Origin: Gammaproteobacteria bacterium
Lineage (GTDB): Bacteria > Pseudomonadota > Gammaproteobacteria > Enterobacterales > GCA-2746155
Length of the DNA stretch: 43,723 nt
Direction: 5' to 3'
Assembly: GCA_030589945.1 (NCBI GenBank)
Contig: JAUUZN010000014.1
Span: forward strand, 1-43,723
A program made the position numbers and the translations under genes. A model generated the notes under the pieces. The model did no database searches and was not told where the DNA came from. It was given only the letters and a program-made list of their open reading frames with translations. Shown in pieces: positions 35,497-43,723 of the stretch (position 1 is the stretch's first letter; each line of letters opens with the position of its first letter).

Positions 35497-36807
35497 TTAA
35501 GACAAATTTCGAACTAATAACGCGTAATTATTGATTGAACTAATATCCACAGATTCAGGCAAAGCAAACTTTATGACCCAACCTGAACCTGGAGCGACGT
35601 CAAGCTCTTCACCTTTCATTGATTGCAGATTATCGAGAATGAAGTGATAATTATTCTCCGGAGTCATCAATTCTAGTTCATCGCCAATCTTAAACTGATT
35701 CTTAACATCGAGAATTATTTCTCTTGTTTCAGTATTCACTTCTTTCATTTGTCCTACATATTGTTTTTTCAGCGCGAGTGAATTACCGGTTTCATAGGAT
35801 TGATATTCTGAAGGTACATGGCGACGATAAAAACCTTCTGTGTAGCCTCGATTAGCAAGTGATTCAAGCTCATCCATCATACCCATATCAAAATCTTTGC
35901 CTGCATGCGCGTCGTCAATTGCTCGACGATACACCTGAGCGGTACGAGCAACGTAATAGTGTGATTTGGTGCGACCTTCAATTTTTAATGAATGAATGCC
36001 CATTTTTACTAATCTGTCGACATGTTGCACGGCTCGTAGATCTTTGGAGTTCATAATATAGGTGCCGTGCTCATCTTCATAAGCTGGCATATATTCACCG
36101 GGGCGTCCGCGTTCCTGCAACAGCATGGGTGGAACTTCTTCTGGCGCAGCATTGACAGGTATTAATTCACCTACCTCATTTTCTTTAGCCTCATGGGCAT
36201 TGTATTGCCAGCGACAAGAATTAGTACAGGCGCCTTGATTTGAATCTCGGTGTGTCATGTAACCAGAAAGTAGGCACCGACCAGAATAGGCAATACAAAG
36301 TGCACCATGAACAAAAACTTCCAGTTCCATTTCTGGACACTGCTGACGAATTTCTTCAATTTCATTAAGTGATAATTCACGAGACAAAATGGCTCGACTG
36401 ATCCCCTGCCTGTGCCAAAATTTAATGGTCGCCCAATTCACAGCATTAGCCTGAACCGACAAATGAACTATCTGATCGGGCCAGCGATCTTTAACCATCA
36501 TGATCAAACCTGGATCGGCCATTATTAATGCATCGGGTTTCATTTCAATGACCGGTTCAAGGTCACGCATATAGGTTTTGACCTTATCATTGTGAGGAGA
36601 GATGTTGCTCGCTAGATAAAACAGTTTACCGAGACTATGCGCTTCCTCAATGGCACCTGCCATAACATCCATTTTATTGAATTCATTATTACGGACACGC
36701 AGGCTATAACGAGGTTGCCCGGCATAGACTGCATCTGCACCATAGGCAAATGCGTAACGCGTGTTCTCTAGACTTCCCGCCGGGGAAAGTAATTCGGTTT
36801 TAATCAT
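35497..36807 (-). CDS. trhP: U32-family tRNA hydroxylation protein TrhP (YegQ)
   Basis: A 436-residue U32 protein very like Escherichia coli YegQ/TrhP, which introduces the hydroxyl group of 5-hydroxyuridine at position 34 of certain tRNAs using prephenate. Matching segments: LLSPAGSLENTRYAFAYGAD at the N-terminus, the QPRYSLRVRNNEFN stretch, VHGALCIAYSGRCLLSGYM near 165, and the following CTNSCRW, giving four cysteines suited to an iron-sulfur cluster. It is slightly shorter than the E. coli protein (453). It is the last gene of a four-gene minus-strand unit (thioesterase, MFS, peptidase, trhP), six bases after the peptidase gene, although the functions do not appear related. Confidence 0.92.
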   Translation of the reverse strand: MIKTELLSPAGSLENTRYAFAYGADAVYAGQPRYSLRVRNNEFNKMDVMAGAIEEAHSLGKLFYLASNISPHNDKVKTYMRDLEPVIEMKPDALIMADPGLIMMVKDRWPDQIVHLSVQANAVNWATIKFWHRQGISRAILSRELSLNEIEEIRQQCPEMELEVFVHGALCIAYSGRCLLSGYMTHRDSNQGACTNSCRWQYNAHEAKENEVGELIPVNAAPEEVPPMLLQERGRPGEYMPAYEDEHGTYIMNSKDLRAVQHVDRLVKMGIHSLKIEGRTKSHYYVARTAQVYRRAIDDAHAGKDFDMGMMDELESLANRGYTEGFYRRHVPSEYQSYETGNSLALKKQYVGQMKEVNTETREIILDVKNQFKIGDELELMTPENNYHFILDNLQSMKGEELDVAPGSGWVIKFALPESVDISSINNYALLVRNLS

Positions 36808-36813
36808 GAGATA

Positions 36814-38895
36814 TTATTTTAACTGATGAATCAAATAGGTATAAATAAGCGCATTAAGGTACGCCGACTGCTTTAAATTTGCTGCTCCACCATGCCCGCC
36901 TTCAGTATTCTCGTAATACATCACCTCATGTCCTAGAGCAGTCATTTTTGCAACCATCTTACGAGCATGACCTGGGTGTACACGATCATCTTTCGTAGAC
37001 GTGGTAAAGAATACTCTAGGATATTCGACGTCTTTTTTCACATTGTGGTAAGGAGAATAAGACTCAAGATAAGCTCTCTCATCAGGATTGTCAGGATTAC
37101 CGTATTCACCCATCCAACTTGCTCCAGCTAACAACTTGTGAAACCTCAGCATGTCCAACAATGGCACCTGGCAGACTACGGCATTAAATAGGTCAGGCCG
37201 CCGCGTTAGAACCGCTCCCATAAGCAGTCCACCATTACTGCCTCCTCTCATGCCAAGATGTTTTGGTGATGTAATCTTACGCTTTATTAAATCTTCAGCT
37301 ATCGCTTCAAAATCTTCATAGGCTTTATGACGATTTTTTTTCAGTGCTGCTCGATGCCAAGAAGAACCGTATTCCCCACCACCGCGAATATTGGAAAGTA
37401 CATAAACGCCACCCTGCTCTAACCAATCCATTCCAATTGTCGCACTGTAACCTGGTTTCATTGATACCTTAAAACCACCGTAACCATAAAGCAGTGTTGG
37501 ATTCTTACCATCGAACTTCATGTTCTTTGGTTTCACAACAAAGTAAGGAACTTGGGTACCATCTTTTGAAGTGGCAAAGAATTGTTTCGATTCATAGGGA
37601 GATGCGTCGAAGTAAGTGGGAAGTTGTTTTAATTTTTCTACCTTGAGAGTTGAGCCGTTTACGTAAAACAAGGTATCTGGTTGTAAAAAGTTTTCATAGC
37701 TGACAAAAAAATCATCACTGTCTTCGTTGGTCGCCTTCACGGTGATACGACCATTGCTCTCGAGTTCGATAGCTTCTATGCTGTAACTGCCGTCATCATT
37801 AAAACGATATCGCTCTAGGACACTCTTTACATCCTCTAACCAATTCACCAGTATTGATGATTTAGTAAAAGAAATGTTCGCTACCGATTTGTTGGTAGAT
37901 TCTTCGAGTAAGATTATATAGTTCGCTTTATTTGATAGAACCTTCTCAATATTTTCATAGATGATCGAACCAGCAGGATAAACAACATCACCCATTTTCC
38001 AATCATCTTTGAGCTGAAGAAATATAAACTGATTAAAGAATCCAATCAAGCTCGCAGAATCAGGTTTATCTAATTTAATCCAATGCTCCTTTTGTAAAAT
38101 ATGAACGGTATTTACAAAAAATGCTGGTGCTTCCACTGTGATATCAAGGTTACCAGACTTACTGAACAGACGAGATGTGAATGAACCGACATGGTCAACC
38201 TTACCTTCAAATACCTGCTGCGCTTCCTCTAAAGGTGTGCCCCTCTTCCAACGCTTGGCAATTCTTGGATAGCCACTGGTTGTTAAACTATCACCACCGA
38301 AATCAGTCCCCACAAAAAGAGTATTCTCATCAATCCATGAAACACTACTTTTTGCTTCTGGCAATTCAAATCCGCCCTTTACAAATTTCTTTGTTCGCAT
38401 ATCAAATTCACGAATCACCGTAGCATCGGAACCTCCACGAGATAGGTCGACCAAACATAAATTCTTTTCGGGATATAGACAATCCATTCCTTTGTATACC
38501 CAATTTTCGTCTTCGGCTTTTGCTAGCGCGTCAAAATCTAGTACCGTTTCCCATTTAGGAGCGTCTTTACGGTATTCAGCAAGAGTTGTTCGTCTGTATA
38601 TACCTCTGACATGAACATCATCTTGCCAAAAATTATAGTAATATTGTCCGCGCTGGATGATGTAAGGTATTCGCTGTTTAGATTGATAGACTTCTAAATT
38701 TTTCGCCTGTAAGATTTTAAATTCTGGATGAGACTCTAATTCACTGAGGGAAATGTCATTTTGTTGTTTCACCCAAGAGAGTGCTTTTTCACCTTCAACC
38801 TCTTCTAGCCAAATGAAAGGATCGTCAGAGTCATTTGCCTGTAAATTAAAAGTCATCATCGTTAGGGTTATCGCCATTAATGGTAATAGTTTCAT
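36814..38895 (-). CDS. Prolyl oligopeptidase family (S9A) serine peptidase, exported
   Basis: A 693-residue enzyme with a signal peptide (MKLLPLMAITLTMMTFNLQA). It has an N-terminal DPFIWLEEVEGEKALSWV segment, a seven-bladed propeller about residues 65-420, and a C-terminal alpha/beta hydrolase domain. The catalytic triad is Ser553 in GGSNGGLLMGA, Asp636 in TKDDRVHPGH and His668 in EGGHGGAA. It cleaves short peptides, usually after proline, in the periplasm. It lies four bases after the MFS transporter gene on the same strand. The MFS partner could import released products, but this is speculation. Confidence 0.93.
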   Translation of the reverse strand: MKLLPLMAITLTMMTFNLQANDSDDPFIWLEEVEGEKALSWVKQQNDISLSELESHPEFKILQAKNLEVYQSKQRIPYIIQRGQYYYNFWQDDVHVRGIYRRTTLAEYRKDAPKWETVLDFDALAKAEDENWVYKGMDCLYPEKNLCLVDLSRGGSDATVIREFDMRTKKFVKGGFELPEAKSSVSWIDENTLFVGTDFGGDSLTTSGYPRIAKRWKRGTPLEEAQQVFEGKVDHVGSFTSRLFSKSGNLDITVEAPAFFVNTVHILQKEHWIKLDKPDSASLIGFFNQFIFLQLKDDWKMGDVVYPAGSIIYENIEKVLSNKANYIILLEESTNKSVANISFTKSSILVNWLEDVKSVLERYRFNDDGSYSIEAIELESNGRITVKATNEDSDDFFVSYENFLQPDTLFYVNGSTLKVEKLKQLPTYFDASPYESKQFFATSKDGTQVPYFVVKPKNMKFDGKNPTLLYGYGGFKVSMKPGYSATIGMDWLEQGGVYVLSNIRGGGEYGSSWHRAALKKNRHKAYEDFEAIAEDLIKRKITSPKHLGMRGGSNGGLLMGAVLTRRPDLFNAVVCQVPLLDMLRFHKLLAGASWMGEYGNPDNPDERAYLESYSPYHNVKKDVEYPRVFFTTSTKDDRVHPGHARKMVAKMTALGHEVMYYENTEGGHGGAANLKQSAYLNALIYTYLIHQLK

Positions 38896-38899
38896 TGCA

Positions 38900-40243
38900 T
38901 TAATCTCTTTTTAGGTTTGTTGCACTATTTGTTGCATTATTTATTGTATTATTTGTTGCATTATTTATTGTATTAATAGGAATAAGTTTAACATTCATTC
39001 TGTGAAGTAGAAAAGCGATCAATACTCCGGTCAAGGCAATCGCGGCAAGGAATAAAAAGTAATTTTCAAAGCCCTTGATACCTTCATTCGCATCAAGAAT
39101 TCGACCCGCGATTGAGTTGAAAAATATATCGGGCGTATAGCCAATTAGCGAAACAAATCCAACCGCCGTTCCAGTCACGTTATGACCCACATTACTCTCT
39201 TCGACGAGCGCAAAGTAAATGCCTCTTAATGCAAAAACGGCTAAAAATGATGTTAATAAATTAAACATCGCTAAATTAAATAAAATTGCTTCTGACCAAC
39301 CTAAGGAAAGCAGTCCGTATAAGAAAACAAGGATTAGAAAGTTCCAACCAATAACTTTTGATGCGCTAAAACGGTCTGCCAATATACCTGCAGCAATAGC
39401 CCCAACGGGTCTTAAGTAGGCTGCAGCACTGGTAAAGGTCGCAGATTCCAGGGTGTCCATTGAAAGCACTTCAACAGCATATAAACCGTAAAAATCTAGC
39501 CCTTTGTAGACTGAGTATGCGCAAATAATGATCAGAGCCTGTAACCAAATTCGGGAAGAACTGATAATTCGTTTAACACCTTCAAATGAGTGCTTGTTTT
39601 CAATTGAATCAGAACTTGTTTCAGGAATAAAATGCCACACTAAAAACGCAGCAACTACTGTTACTGCAGAATAAAAGTAGATAACCATTTGCAAGCTTTT
39701 AAGTTGGTTAGTCTTCCCATCAACACCAATCCATTGAGAAAATATAACCACAGCGACTGTTGACATTAAAGCGGCTACCAGTCCTCTTCCACCGTCTAAA
39801 ATACCAAAGGCTTTCCCTTGTGAATCGGTGCCTCCCCAATCGCGAGTTGCTTTGATCATTCCCGCCCAAAACATCAAAACGGATGTGATACCCCAGTATC
39901 CAAAGAGTACGTAGAGTCCGACACCACTGGGAATTTGAGCGTAATAAAGCCCGCCCAATGCGGTTGCTAACAATGAGATGGTGAGTAATCGGCGAGCAGA
40001 AAATAGATCGGCGATGATTCCACCGGGGAAATAACAAATCATTGCTGTTATCCCGTATACAGCAAAGTTGTCACCCAATTCTCCATGACTGAGCGCAAAA
40101 CTATCTAACAGTGAGGGTCGAAAAAATCGGGCAACGTGAAAGGGTAAACTGAAGATCATTTCTCCAGCAAAAATGAGACTAAATATAACAAGCCATGAGT
40201 GTTGGTTAGGGCTTTGATTGGCTCTATTGTCGTCCATTTGCAA
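38900..40243 (-). CDS. MFS transporter with a repeat-encoded Asn/Thr tail
   Basis: A 447-residue inner-membrane transporter with about 12 hydrophobic segments. The first half has YFPGGIIADLFSARRLLTISL (the MFS A-like loop) and a large central loop near residue 200. GFVSLIGYTPDIFFNSIAGR in the second half recalls the organophosphate/GlpT-like and related MFS branches. The substrate is unknown. The last 25 or so residues are unusual: repeats of four residues (NTIN, NATN, NTIN, NATN, SATN) made by a 12-base DNA repeat, ending in LKRD; this is likely a recent expansion, facing the cytoplasm. The start codon is two bases after the thioesterase stop, so they are translated together. Confidence 0.88.
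   Translation of the reverse strand: MQMDDNRANQSPNQHSWLVIFSLIFAGEMIFSLPFHVARFFRPSLLDSFALSHGELGDNFAVYGITAMICYFPGGIIADLFSARRLLTISLLATALGGLYYAQIPSGVGLYVLFGYWGITSVLMFWAGMIKATRDWGGTDSQGKAFGILDGGRGLVAALMSTVAVVIFSQWIGVDGKTNQLKSLQMVIYFYSAVTVVAAFLVWHFIPETSSDSIENKHSFEGVKRIISSSRIWLQALIIICAYSVYKGLDFYGLYAVEVLSMDTLESATFTSAAAYLRPVGAIAAGILADRFSASKVIGWNFLILVFLYGLLSLGWSEAILFNLAMFNLLTSFLAVFALRGIYFALVEESNVGHNVTGTAVGFVSLIGYTPDIFFNSIAGRILDANEGIKGFENYFLFLAAIALTGVLIAFLLHRMNVKLIPINTINNATNNTINNATNSATNLKRD
38916..38975. repeat. Five 12-base tandem repeats inside the MFS gene
   Basis: Units TTTGTTGCACTA, TTTGTTGCATTA, TTTATTGTATTA, TTTGTTGCATTA, TTTATTGTATTA run head to tail without gaps. The last four form two copies of a 24-base unit. 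Because the unit is a multiple of three, length changes would keep the reading frame. Confidence 0.92.
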
Positions 40244-40245
40244 AA

Positions 40246-40680
40246 TTAGCTTTTATTTATAGAAATAACTGCAATGGTTAGTCGTGAAATACAACTGAGC
40301 TTATCATTGTCATCGACAATGCGTATTTCCCATACATGGGAAGTGCGACCACGATGGATGACCCTCGCTGTACCCGTTACCAAACCTTCTTTTACTGAGC
40401 GCAGATGATTGGCATTCACCTCTTGCCCAACACAGGCTTCTACTGAAGAATCTATGCATAGAGTAGCAGCGATACTGCCTAAGGTTTCAGCTAATAAAAC
40501 ATTCGCTCCGCCGTGGATAGTTCCCATGGGTTGAAAGGTTCGATGATCAGCGGGCATTGTTCCAACAAGGAAGTCATCGCCTATTTCGACAAGCTCGATT
40601 CCTAAATTTGATGAAGCTGTATTTTCCATAACTCTTCGAACTGCTTCAATATCAGGCTTATCTTTCCATATGTAACTCAT
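40246..40680 (-). CDS. Hotdog-fold acyl-CoA thioesterase (PaaI/YdiI-like)
   Basis: A 144-residue hotdog thioesterase starting at the ATG at 40680, with GAGG six to seven bases upstream; the in-frame TTG three bases earlier is less likely. The active site is recognisable as HGGANVLLAETLGS, with the Glu that acts on the thioester, preceded by QPMGTIHGG. It hydrolyses an aromatic or short acyl-CoA to the free acid. It opens a four-gene minus-strand unit, two bases before the MFS gene. Similarity in length and motif to YdiI/MenI makes a 1,4-dihydroxynaphthoyl-CoA-type substrate possible, but a role in detoxifying stalled CoA esters is equally plausible. Confidence 0.9.
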   Translation of the reverse strand: MSYIWKDKPDIEAVRRVMENTASSNLGIELVEIGDDFLVGTMPADHRTFQPMGTIHGGANVLLAETLGSIAATLCIDSSVEACVGQEVNANHLRSVKEGLVTGTARVIHRGRTSHVWEIRIVDDNDKLSCISRLTIAVISINKS

Positions 40681-40882
40681 CAATTGCCTCGTATTATTGG
40701 ATAACGATTAACTTCAATTTTGGTTAATTCTTTATCAGCATCATCATATAGCTTTTGTAACAGCTTATATCAAAGTGACATTATGACATGTTCTGTTATC
40801 ATTACTGTGATTATGAAAATTTATACGTACGTTAATTTTTCAATAGCCCTACCTTTTTCATTAACTCAATAAGAGACAGAAT

Positions 40883-41452
40883 ATGTTTAAAACATCAGGA
40901 ATATTATTTGGCCTAATCATTGTTTTATTTTCAAGTAACCTTTATGCCAAAGGCCCGATTCCTAAAGATACAGGATTAGCACTAGATTCAATGGTACCTG
41001 AAATTTCAGTCATTGATGTCAATAATGATAAACAAACCATTAGGCAATTGTCCGGTGACAAAGGTTTGATCTTAATTTTATTTCGCTCAGCTGATTGGTG
41101 TCCTTACTGTAAAAAACATTTAATTGAGATTAACAAATGGCACAGTAAATTTACTGCTTTGGGCTACGGAATTGCAGCTATATCCTATGATTCCGTTGAG
41201 ACACTAAAAACGTTTTCCGATAAAAGAAAACTATTATATCCACTGCTAGCCGACCAGAATCATCAAACGATGATTGATTACAAAGTTCTAAACAAAAAGT
41301 ACCAACCTGGTGATGACGATTATGGAATACCCTACCCAGGAGTCTTAATCATTGATGAACAGGGTAAGTTGACTTACAAGTATTTTTATAAAGGTTATAA
41401 AAAGCGAGTTAAGCTAAAAAAGTTATATCAGCGATTGAGCGAGCAAAAATAA
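40883..41452 (+). CDS. Exported AhpC/TSA-type thioredoxin-fold protein
   Basis: A 189-residue protein with a signal peptide (residues 1-22, ending LYAKG), so it acts in the periplasm or is lipid-free secreted. The redox centre is WCPYCKKHL, near residues 72-80, following LFRSAD, and the fold continues with ISYDSVETLKTF, YPLLADQNHQ and a cis-Pro region IPYPGVLIIDEQG. It may be a peroxide or disulfide reductase. The CxxC plus redoxin-style core lies between AhpC-TSA and TlpA/ResA types. It faces the thioesterase gene across a 202-base gap. Its stop is eight bases from the convergent diguanylate cyclase stop. Confidence 0.85.
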   Translation: MFKTSGILFGLIIVLFSSNLYAKGPIPKDTGLALDSMVPEISVIDVNNDKQTIRQLSGDKGLILILFRSADWCPYCKKHLIEINKWHSKFTALGYGIAAISYDSVETLKTFSDKRKLLYPLLADQNHQTMIDYKVLNKKYQPGDDDYGIPYPGVLIIDEQGKLTYKYFYKGYKKRVKLKKLYQRLSEQK

Positions 41453-41460
41453 AAACACTT

Positions 41461-42435
41461 TTATTCAGTTGCAGCACAGACTGTATTTCTGCCTAAGTCC
41501 TTTGCTTTATAAAGAGCTATATCAGCTCTTTTAATCCATTGCTCGTCAGTTTCATTCGATTTCAATTCGGCAACGCCTATGGATATGGTGACAATTTTAT
41601 CTGATTTAATCTTGTGACTTTGAATGGTTGCACGTAATTCTTCGGCGAGGATTAACGCATCCTTTATACCCGCATTTTCAGCGACAACGATAAACTCTTC
41701 ACCGCCAAACCGATATAAACTATCACTGATTCTAATTCTAGATTTAATGACTTTGGTCATCTCTATTAGATAAAGATCACCGGTGTTATGGCCATAAGTA
41801 TCATTAATTATTTTAAAATGATCCGCATCTATGAGCAATAATGAAACCTTATTACCAGTACGCTGAAAAAGTGCTATAAGTTGATCCATTTTTTCTGAGA
41901 GAGCACGACGATTGCCAATACCGGTTAGCGGATCTTTAGTAGCTTGCTCTTGTAGAAGATTACGTTGATTGGCCATTTCTTTCGAAAAAATATAAGCAAA
42001 AACAATTGTTATTGTTAACGGTACAAGCATCTGACCTAAGATTAATAGATTACCTGACTGATTGATGACTGGAAGTACCAATATTATTGTAATTAAACTG
42101 TAGATTATCCCTAATCGAGGTTTGAGTAGGTAGAAAAACGAGATACAAATTGGGTAAAGCCAGTAAGATTGTTCTATTCCTTTGATATAAATACTGACAA
42201 CGATGGCTGTTATAACAATTGCACAAAGCAAGCCTGACGCGAAAATTACCCTACGAGATACATAAACATAAAGAAATAATGACAGCAGTCCAATTGAGGC
42301 CATAAGATCTACGAATACGAGTAGCCACTCTTGAATAAGTATCCGATAGGCAATAAAAGGCAATAAACTTAGGCAACCAGCGAGGCTGATGCCGAGGATA
42401 ACCTTTTCTTGTGTCGTTCTATTTAAATCAACCAT
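41461..42435 (-). CDS. Membrane-bound GGDEF diguanylate cyclase
   Basis: A 324-residue enzyme making cyclic di-GMP. About six membrane segments occupy residues 14-155 and a GGDEF domain follows from about 165. The catalytic signature is RFGGEEF, and an inhibitory RxxD site (RISD) lies exactly five residues before it, so product feedback is expected. KDPLTGIGNRRAL starts the domain and ISIGVAEL ends its core. No recognisable sensor domain adjoins the membrane part, though it may sense a small molecule in the membrane. It is transcribed alone, downstream of a secreted thioredoxin-like gene, and converges on the redoxin gene. Confidence 0.93.
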   Translation of the reverse strand: MVDLNRTTQEKVILGISLAGCLSLLPFIAYRILIQEWLLVFVDLMASIGLLSLFLYVYVSRRVIFASGLLCAIVITAIVVSIYIKGIEQSYWLYPICISFFYLLKPRLGIIYSLITIILVLPVINQSGNLLILGQMLVPLTITIVFAYIFSKEMANQRNLLQEQATKDPLTGIGNRRALSEKMDQLIALFQRTGNKVSLLLIDADHFKIINDTYGHNTGDLYLIEMTKVIKSRIRISDSLYRFGGEEFIVVAENAGIKDALILAEELRATIQSHKIKSDKIVTISIGVAELKSNETDEQWIKRADIALYKAKDLGRNTVCAATE

Positions 42436-42510
42436 ATATAAGCCATAAAATAAGATTCAACGAGTATAATTTGAATTGCATTAAATAGCATCTACAATCT
42501 CTGATGAGGA

Positions 42511-43311
42511 CTATTCCCAAGGCAATGCATCATATTCAGGAAATTCTATAGCAGCAAGTTCATTATCAGAAGCGGCAATAATTTTCGCCTTTATTTCACT
42601 TGTTACCTTAGGAAGATTCATTCGAATGTTTGCCAAAGCATCCCAATAAGTTTCAAATTTTTTGTCGACGTCATTATTTTTATATCGTTCTAACATGGCT
42701 CCAGTTACTTTGTAACTTGCTTTTATCCGTAACTCTTGCACTCCTATGAATTGAGCAAGTTCCGTGAGTTTTGTTTGCTGGGCTTGACTAAGGTTTTCAG
42801 GTACTTTTACGCTCAATGGCTGACTGTATTTTTCAAAATAAGCCTGTGTGTCTTCCTGACTAACTGAGTCAGCAAGTGACCAAATATGCATGTCTTCAGC
42901 ATTGATCTGTTTGCCTGTTTCAGGATCAAAAATAAGCACCGTTGGAGTCGCATAAAATGTACTCATATTAGCGCGTTCTGTGAATTCGAAGCCTTGATTT
43001 AAGTAGCCGACATCGACCATAGAAACCCTGTAATTCTTTTTAATAAGCTGAGAAAGTGTTGCCTCATCTAATTTTCTCGCCAAACTTCTACTATCGTGAC
43101 ACCAGTTTCCGCCTAATACAAACATCAGCTTTTTCTTATCAGCCTTCGCTTTCTCAAATTCCGATGCCATAAAAGCCTTGGGGTTTTCAATGGTTTTAAA
43201 AATACCGTCATACTCAGGATCAGATTGAGCAGCGCTTAACATCTGACTACTTAACAAGGAAAAGATAATTGTTGAAACAATAAAAGTTGTTATCGAAAAA
43301 ATGGTTTTCAT
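42511..43311 (-). CDS. Exported thioredoxin-like protein with a single active-site Cys
   Basis: A 266-residue protein with a signal peptide (hydrophobic residues 7-26, cleavage near LSAAQS). A thioredoxin-fold region spans about residues 45-155, with LMFVLGGNWCHDSRSLA where a thioredoxin would have WCGPC; only the first Cys remains. YATPTVLIFDPETG supplies the cis-Pro strand. The C-terminal 100 residues are helical, with no known motif. A lone Cys suggests glutathionylation, binding rather than oxidoreduction, or a partner-dependent reaction. It is unrelated in detail to the other secreted redoxin at 40883. Monocistronic, upstream of the cyclase gene on the same strand with 75 bases between. 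Confidence 0.78.
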   Translation of the reverse strand: MKTIFSITTFIVSTIIFSLLSSQMLSAAQSDPEYDGIFKTIENPKAFMASEFEKAKADKKKLMFVLGGNWCHDSRSLARKLDEATLSQLIKKNYRVSMVDVGYLNQGFEFTERANMSTFYATPTVLIFDPETGKQINAEDMHIWSLADSVSQEDTQAYFEKYSQPLSVKVPENLSQAQQTKLTELAQFIGVQELRIKASYKVTGAMLERYKNNDVDKKFETYWDALANIRMNLPKVTSEIKAKIIAASDNELAAIEFPEYDALPWE

Positions 43312-43552
43312 GGATGGTCCTAGATTAGAAAGAATCTGTACATAAATGCAATTATTGAATCATAGTATCAGAGCAGCTGAAGTTATTAAACCTTGTTTAA
43401 AGCAGAATAAATTAATGAATTTACTTAGTTACACAATCGAATATCTCCATACAGAGATTTAAATCTAAGACAGGGTAACTTTCAGAACAAGTTATATTAG
43501 TGCTCACTACCTTACATAAAAGATGAAATAGGATATTGCGTGACGTTAAAAT

Positions 43553-43629
43553 TGGTAGTCGCGAGTGAATTCGAATCACCGACCCCCACCATGTCAAGGT
43601 GGTGCTCTAACCAACTGAGCTACGCGACT
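43553..43629 (-). tRNA. tRNA-Val(GAC)
   Basis: Read on the minus strand it folds as a complete cloverleaf of 77 bases including an encoded CCA end. The acceptor stem is AGTCGCG with CGCGACT; the anticodon stem is CCACC/GGTGG around the loop TTGACAT, giving anticodon GAC; the T-loop is TTCGAAT. GAC reads valine codons GUC and GUU. No repeat of its 3' end was noticed in the window, so there is no sign of an element integrated here. Confidence 0.95.
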
Positions 43630-43678
43630 ATTATGTTGACTTTGATACTAAATAATACTCTCAAGGTGAGAGGCGCGT

Positions 43679-43707
43679 AAATTATCATTTTAATGAGCCG
43701 TGGGCAA
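43679..43707 (-). promoter_or_regulatory. Candidate tRNA-Val promoter with G/C-rich discriminator
   Basis: On the minus strand TTGCCC (43707-43702) and TAATTT (43684-43679) are 17 bases apart and followed by ACGCGCCTC. A G/C-rich stretch after the -10 is typical of stable-RNA promoters under growth-rate control. The tRNA would begin about 45 bases further on, needing 5' processing. Confidence 0.5.
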
Positions 43708-43723
43708 GTTTTTTAGAGAAGTA

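Noticed and set aside
41448..41465. A/T-only inverted repeat between the convergent redoxin and cyclase genes
   Set aside because: The stem AATAAAA/TTTTATT has no G-C pairs and mostly comprises the two stop-codon regions; too weak to call a terminator.
43322..43337. Inverted repeat AGATT-N6-AATCT before the thioredoxin-like gene
   Set aside because: Short A/T-rich arms without further support.
43553..43629. tRNA-Val as an integration site for a genomic island
   Set aside because: No integrase and no second copy of the tRNA 3' end was noticed in the window; the neighbouring genes look like ordinary chromosome.

Overview
The window looks like the chromosome of a moderately AT-rich, free-living gammaproteobacterium, probably a marine heterotroph. 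Pointers are a perfect MetJ-type met-box pair, a TrhP/YegQ-like U32 protein, a DUF3718-like small secreted protein, an OxyR-like regulator facing a peroxiredoxin, a large TonB-dependent receptor and a tRNA-Val. The genus cannot be named from the sequence alone. No phage, insertion sequence, integrase or CRISPR array was seen.

Layout. Positions 1-5400: a zinc amidohydrolase/desuccinylase (cut by the window edge) overlapping a GCS2-like ligase, a small secreted protein, a chemotaxis receptor, and a rhodanese gene behind a met-box operator. Positions 5578-15627: seven co-directional genes (HAD protein, D-2-hydroxyacid dehydrogenase, GntP permease, IlvD-type dehydratase, fused 2-oxoacid:ferredoxin oxidoreductase, PECR-like SDR, methyltransferase). 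Positions 15628-18245: a second HAD protein with a tandem DUF1330-like protein (minus strand), and a divergent Crp/Fnr-type regulator. Positions 18362-24880: a secreted amidohydrolase and an arabinonate-dehydratase-type IlvD/Edd enzyme (minus), divergent from an FMN 2-hydroxyacid oxidase, an enolase-superfamily enzyme and a LuxR-type regulator (plus). Positions 24974-33421: an AMACR-like racemase and LCAD-like acyl-CoA dehydrogenase (plus) converging on a hydratase/3-hydroxyacyl-CoA dehydrogenase, a thiolase and a TonB receptor (minus). Positions 33798-43723: housekeeping and stress genes, namely peroxiredoxin/oxyR, a four-gene operon (thioesterase, MFS, prolyl oligopeptidase, trhP), two thioredoxin-fold secreted proteins, a diguanylate cyclase and tRNA-Val(GAC).

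How the genes may work together. The 5.6-33.4 kb stretch reads as one large catabolic locus. Five enzymes in it can each make a 2-oxo acid: two IlvD/Edd dehydratases, an enolase-superfamily enzyme (if it is a dehydratase), an FMN L-2-hydroxyacid oxidase and a D-2-hydroxyacid dehydrogenase. One enzyme, the fused indolepyruvate-type oxidoreductase, would turn a 2-oxo acid into an acyl-CoA one carbon shorter. An AMACR-like epimerase, an LCAD-like dehydrogenase, a hydratase/dehydrogenase and a thiolase could then finish degradation. No sugar-acid aldolase or kinase is present. I infer, without proof, a route that shortens hydroxylated, possibly methyl-branched, acids by one carbon and passes them to beta-oxidation. 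The substrate is unknown. Three transcription factors (Crp/Fnr, LuxR-type, and an unknown protein binding palindromes at 21655-21697) may control it.
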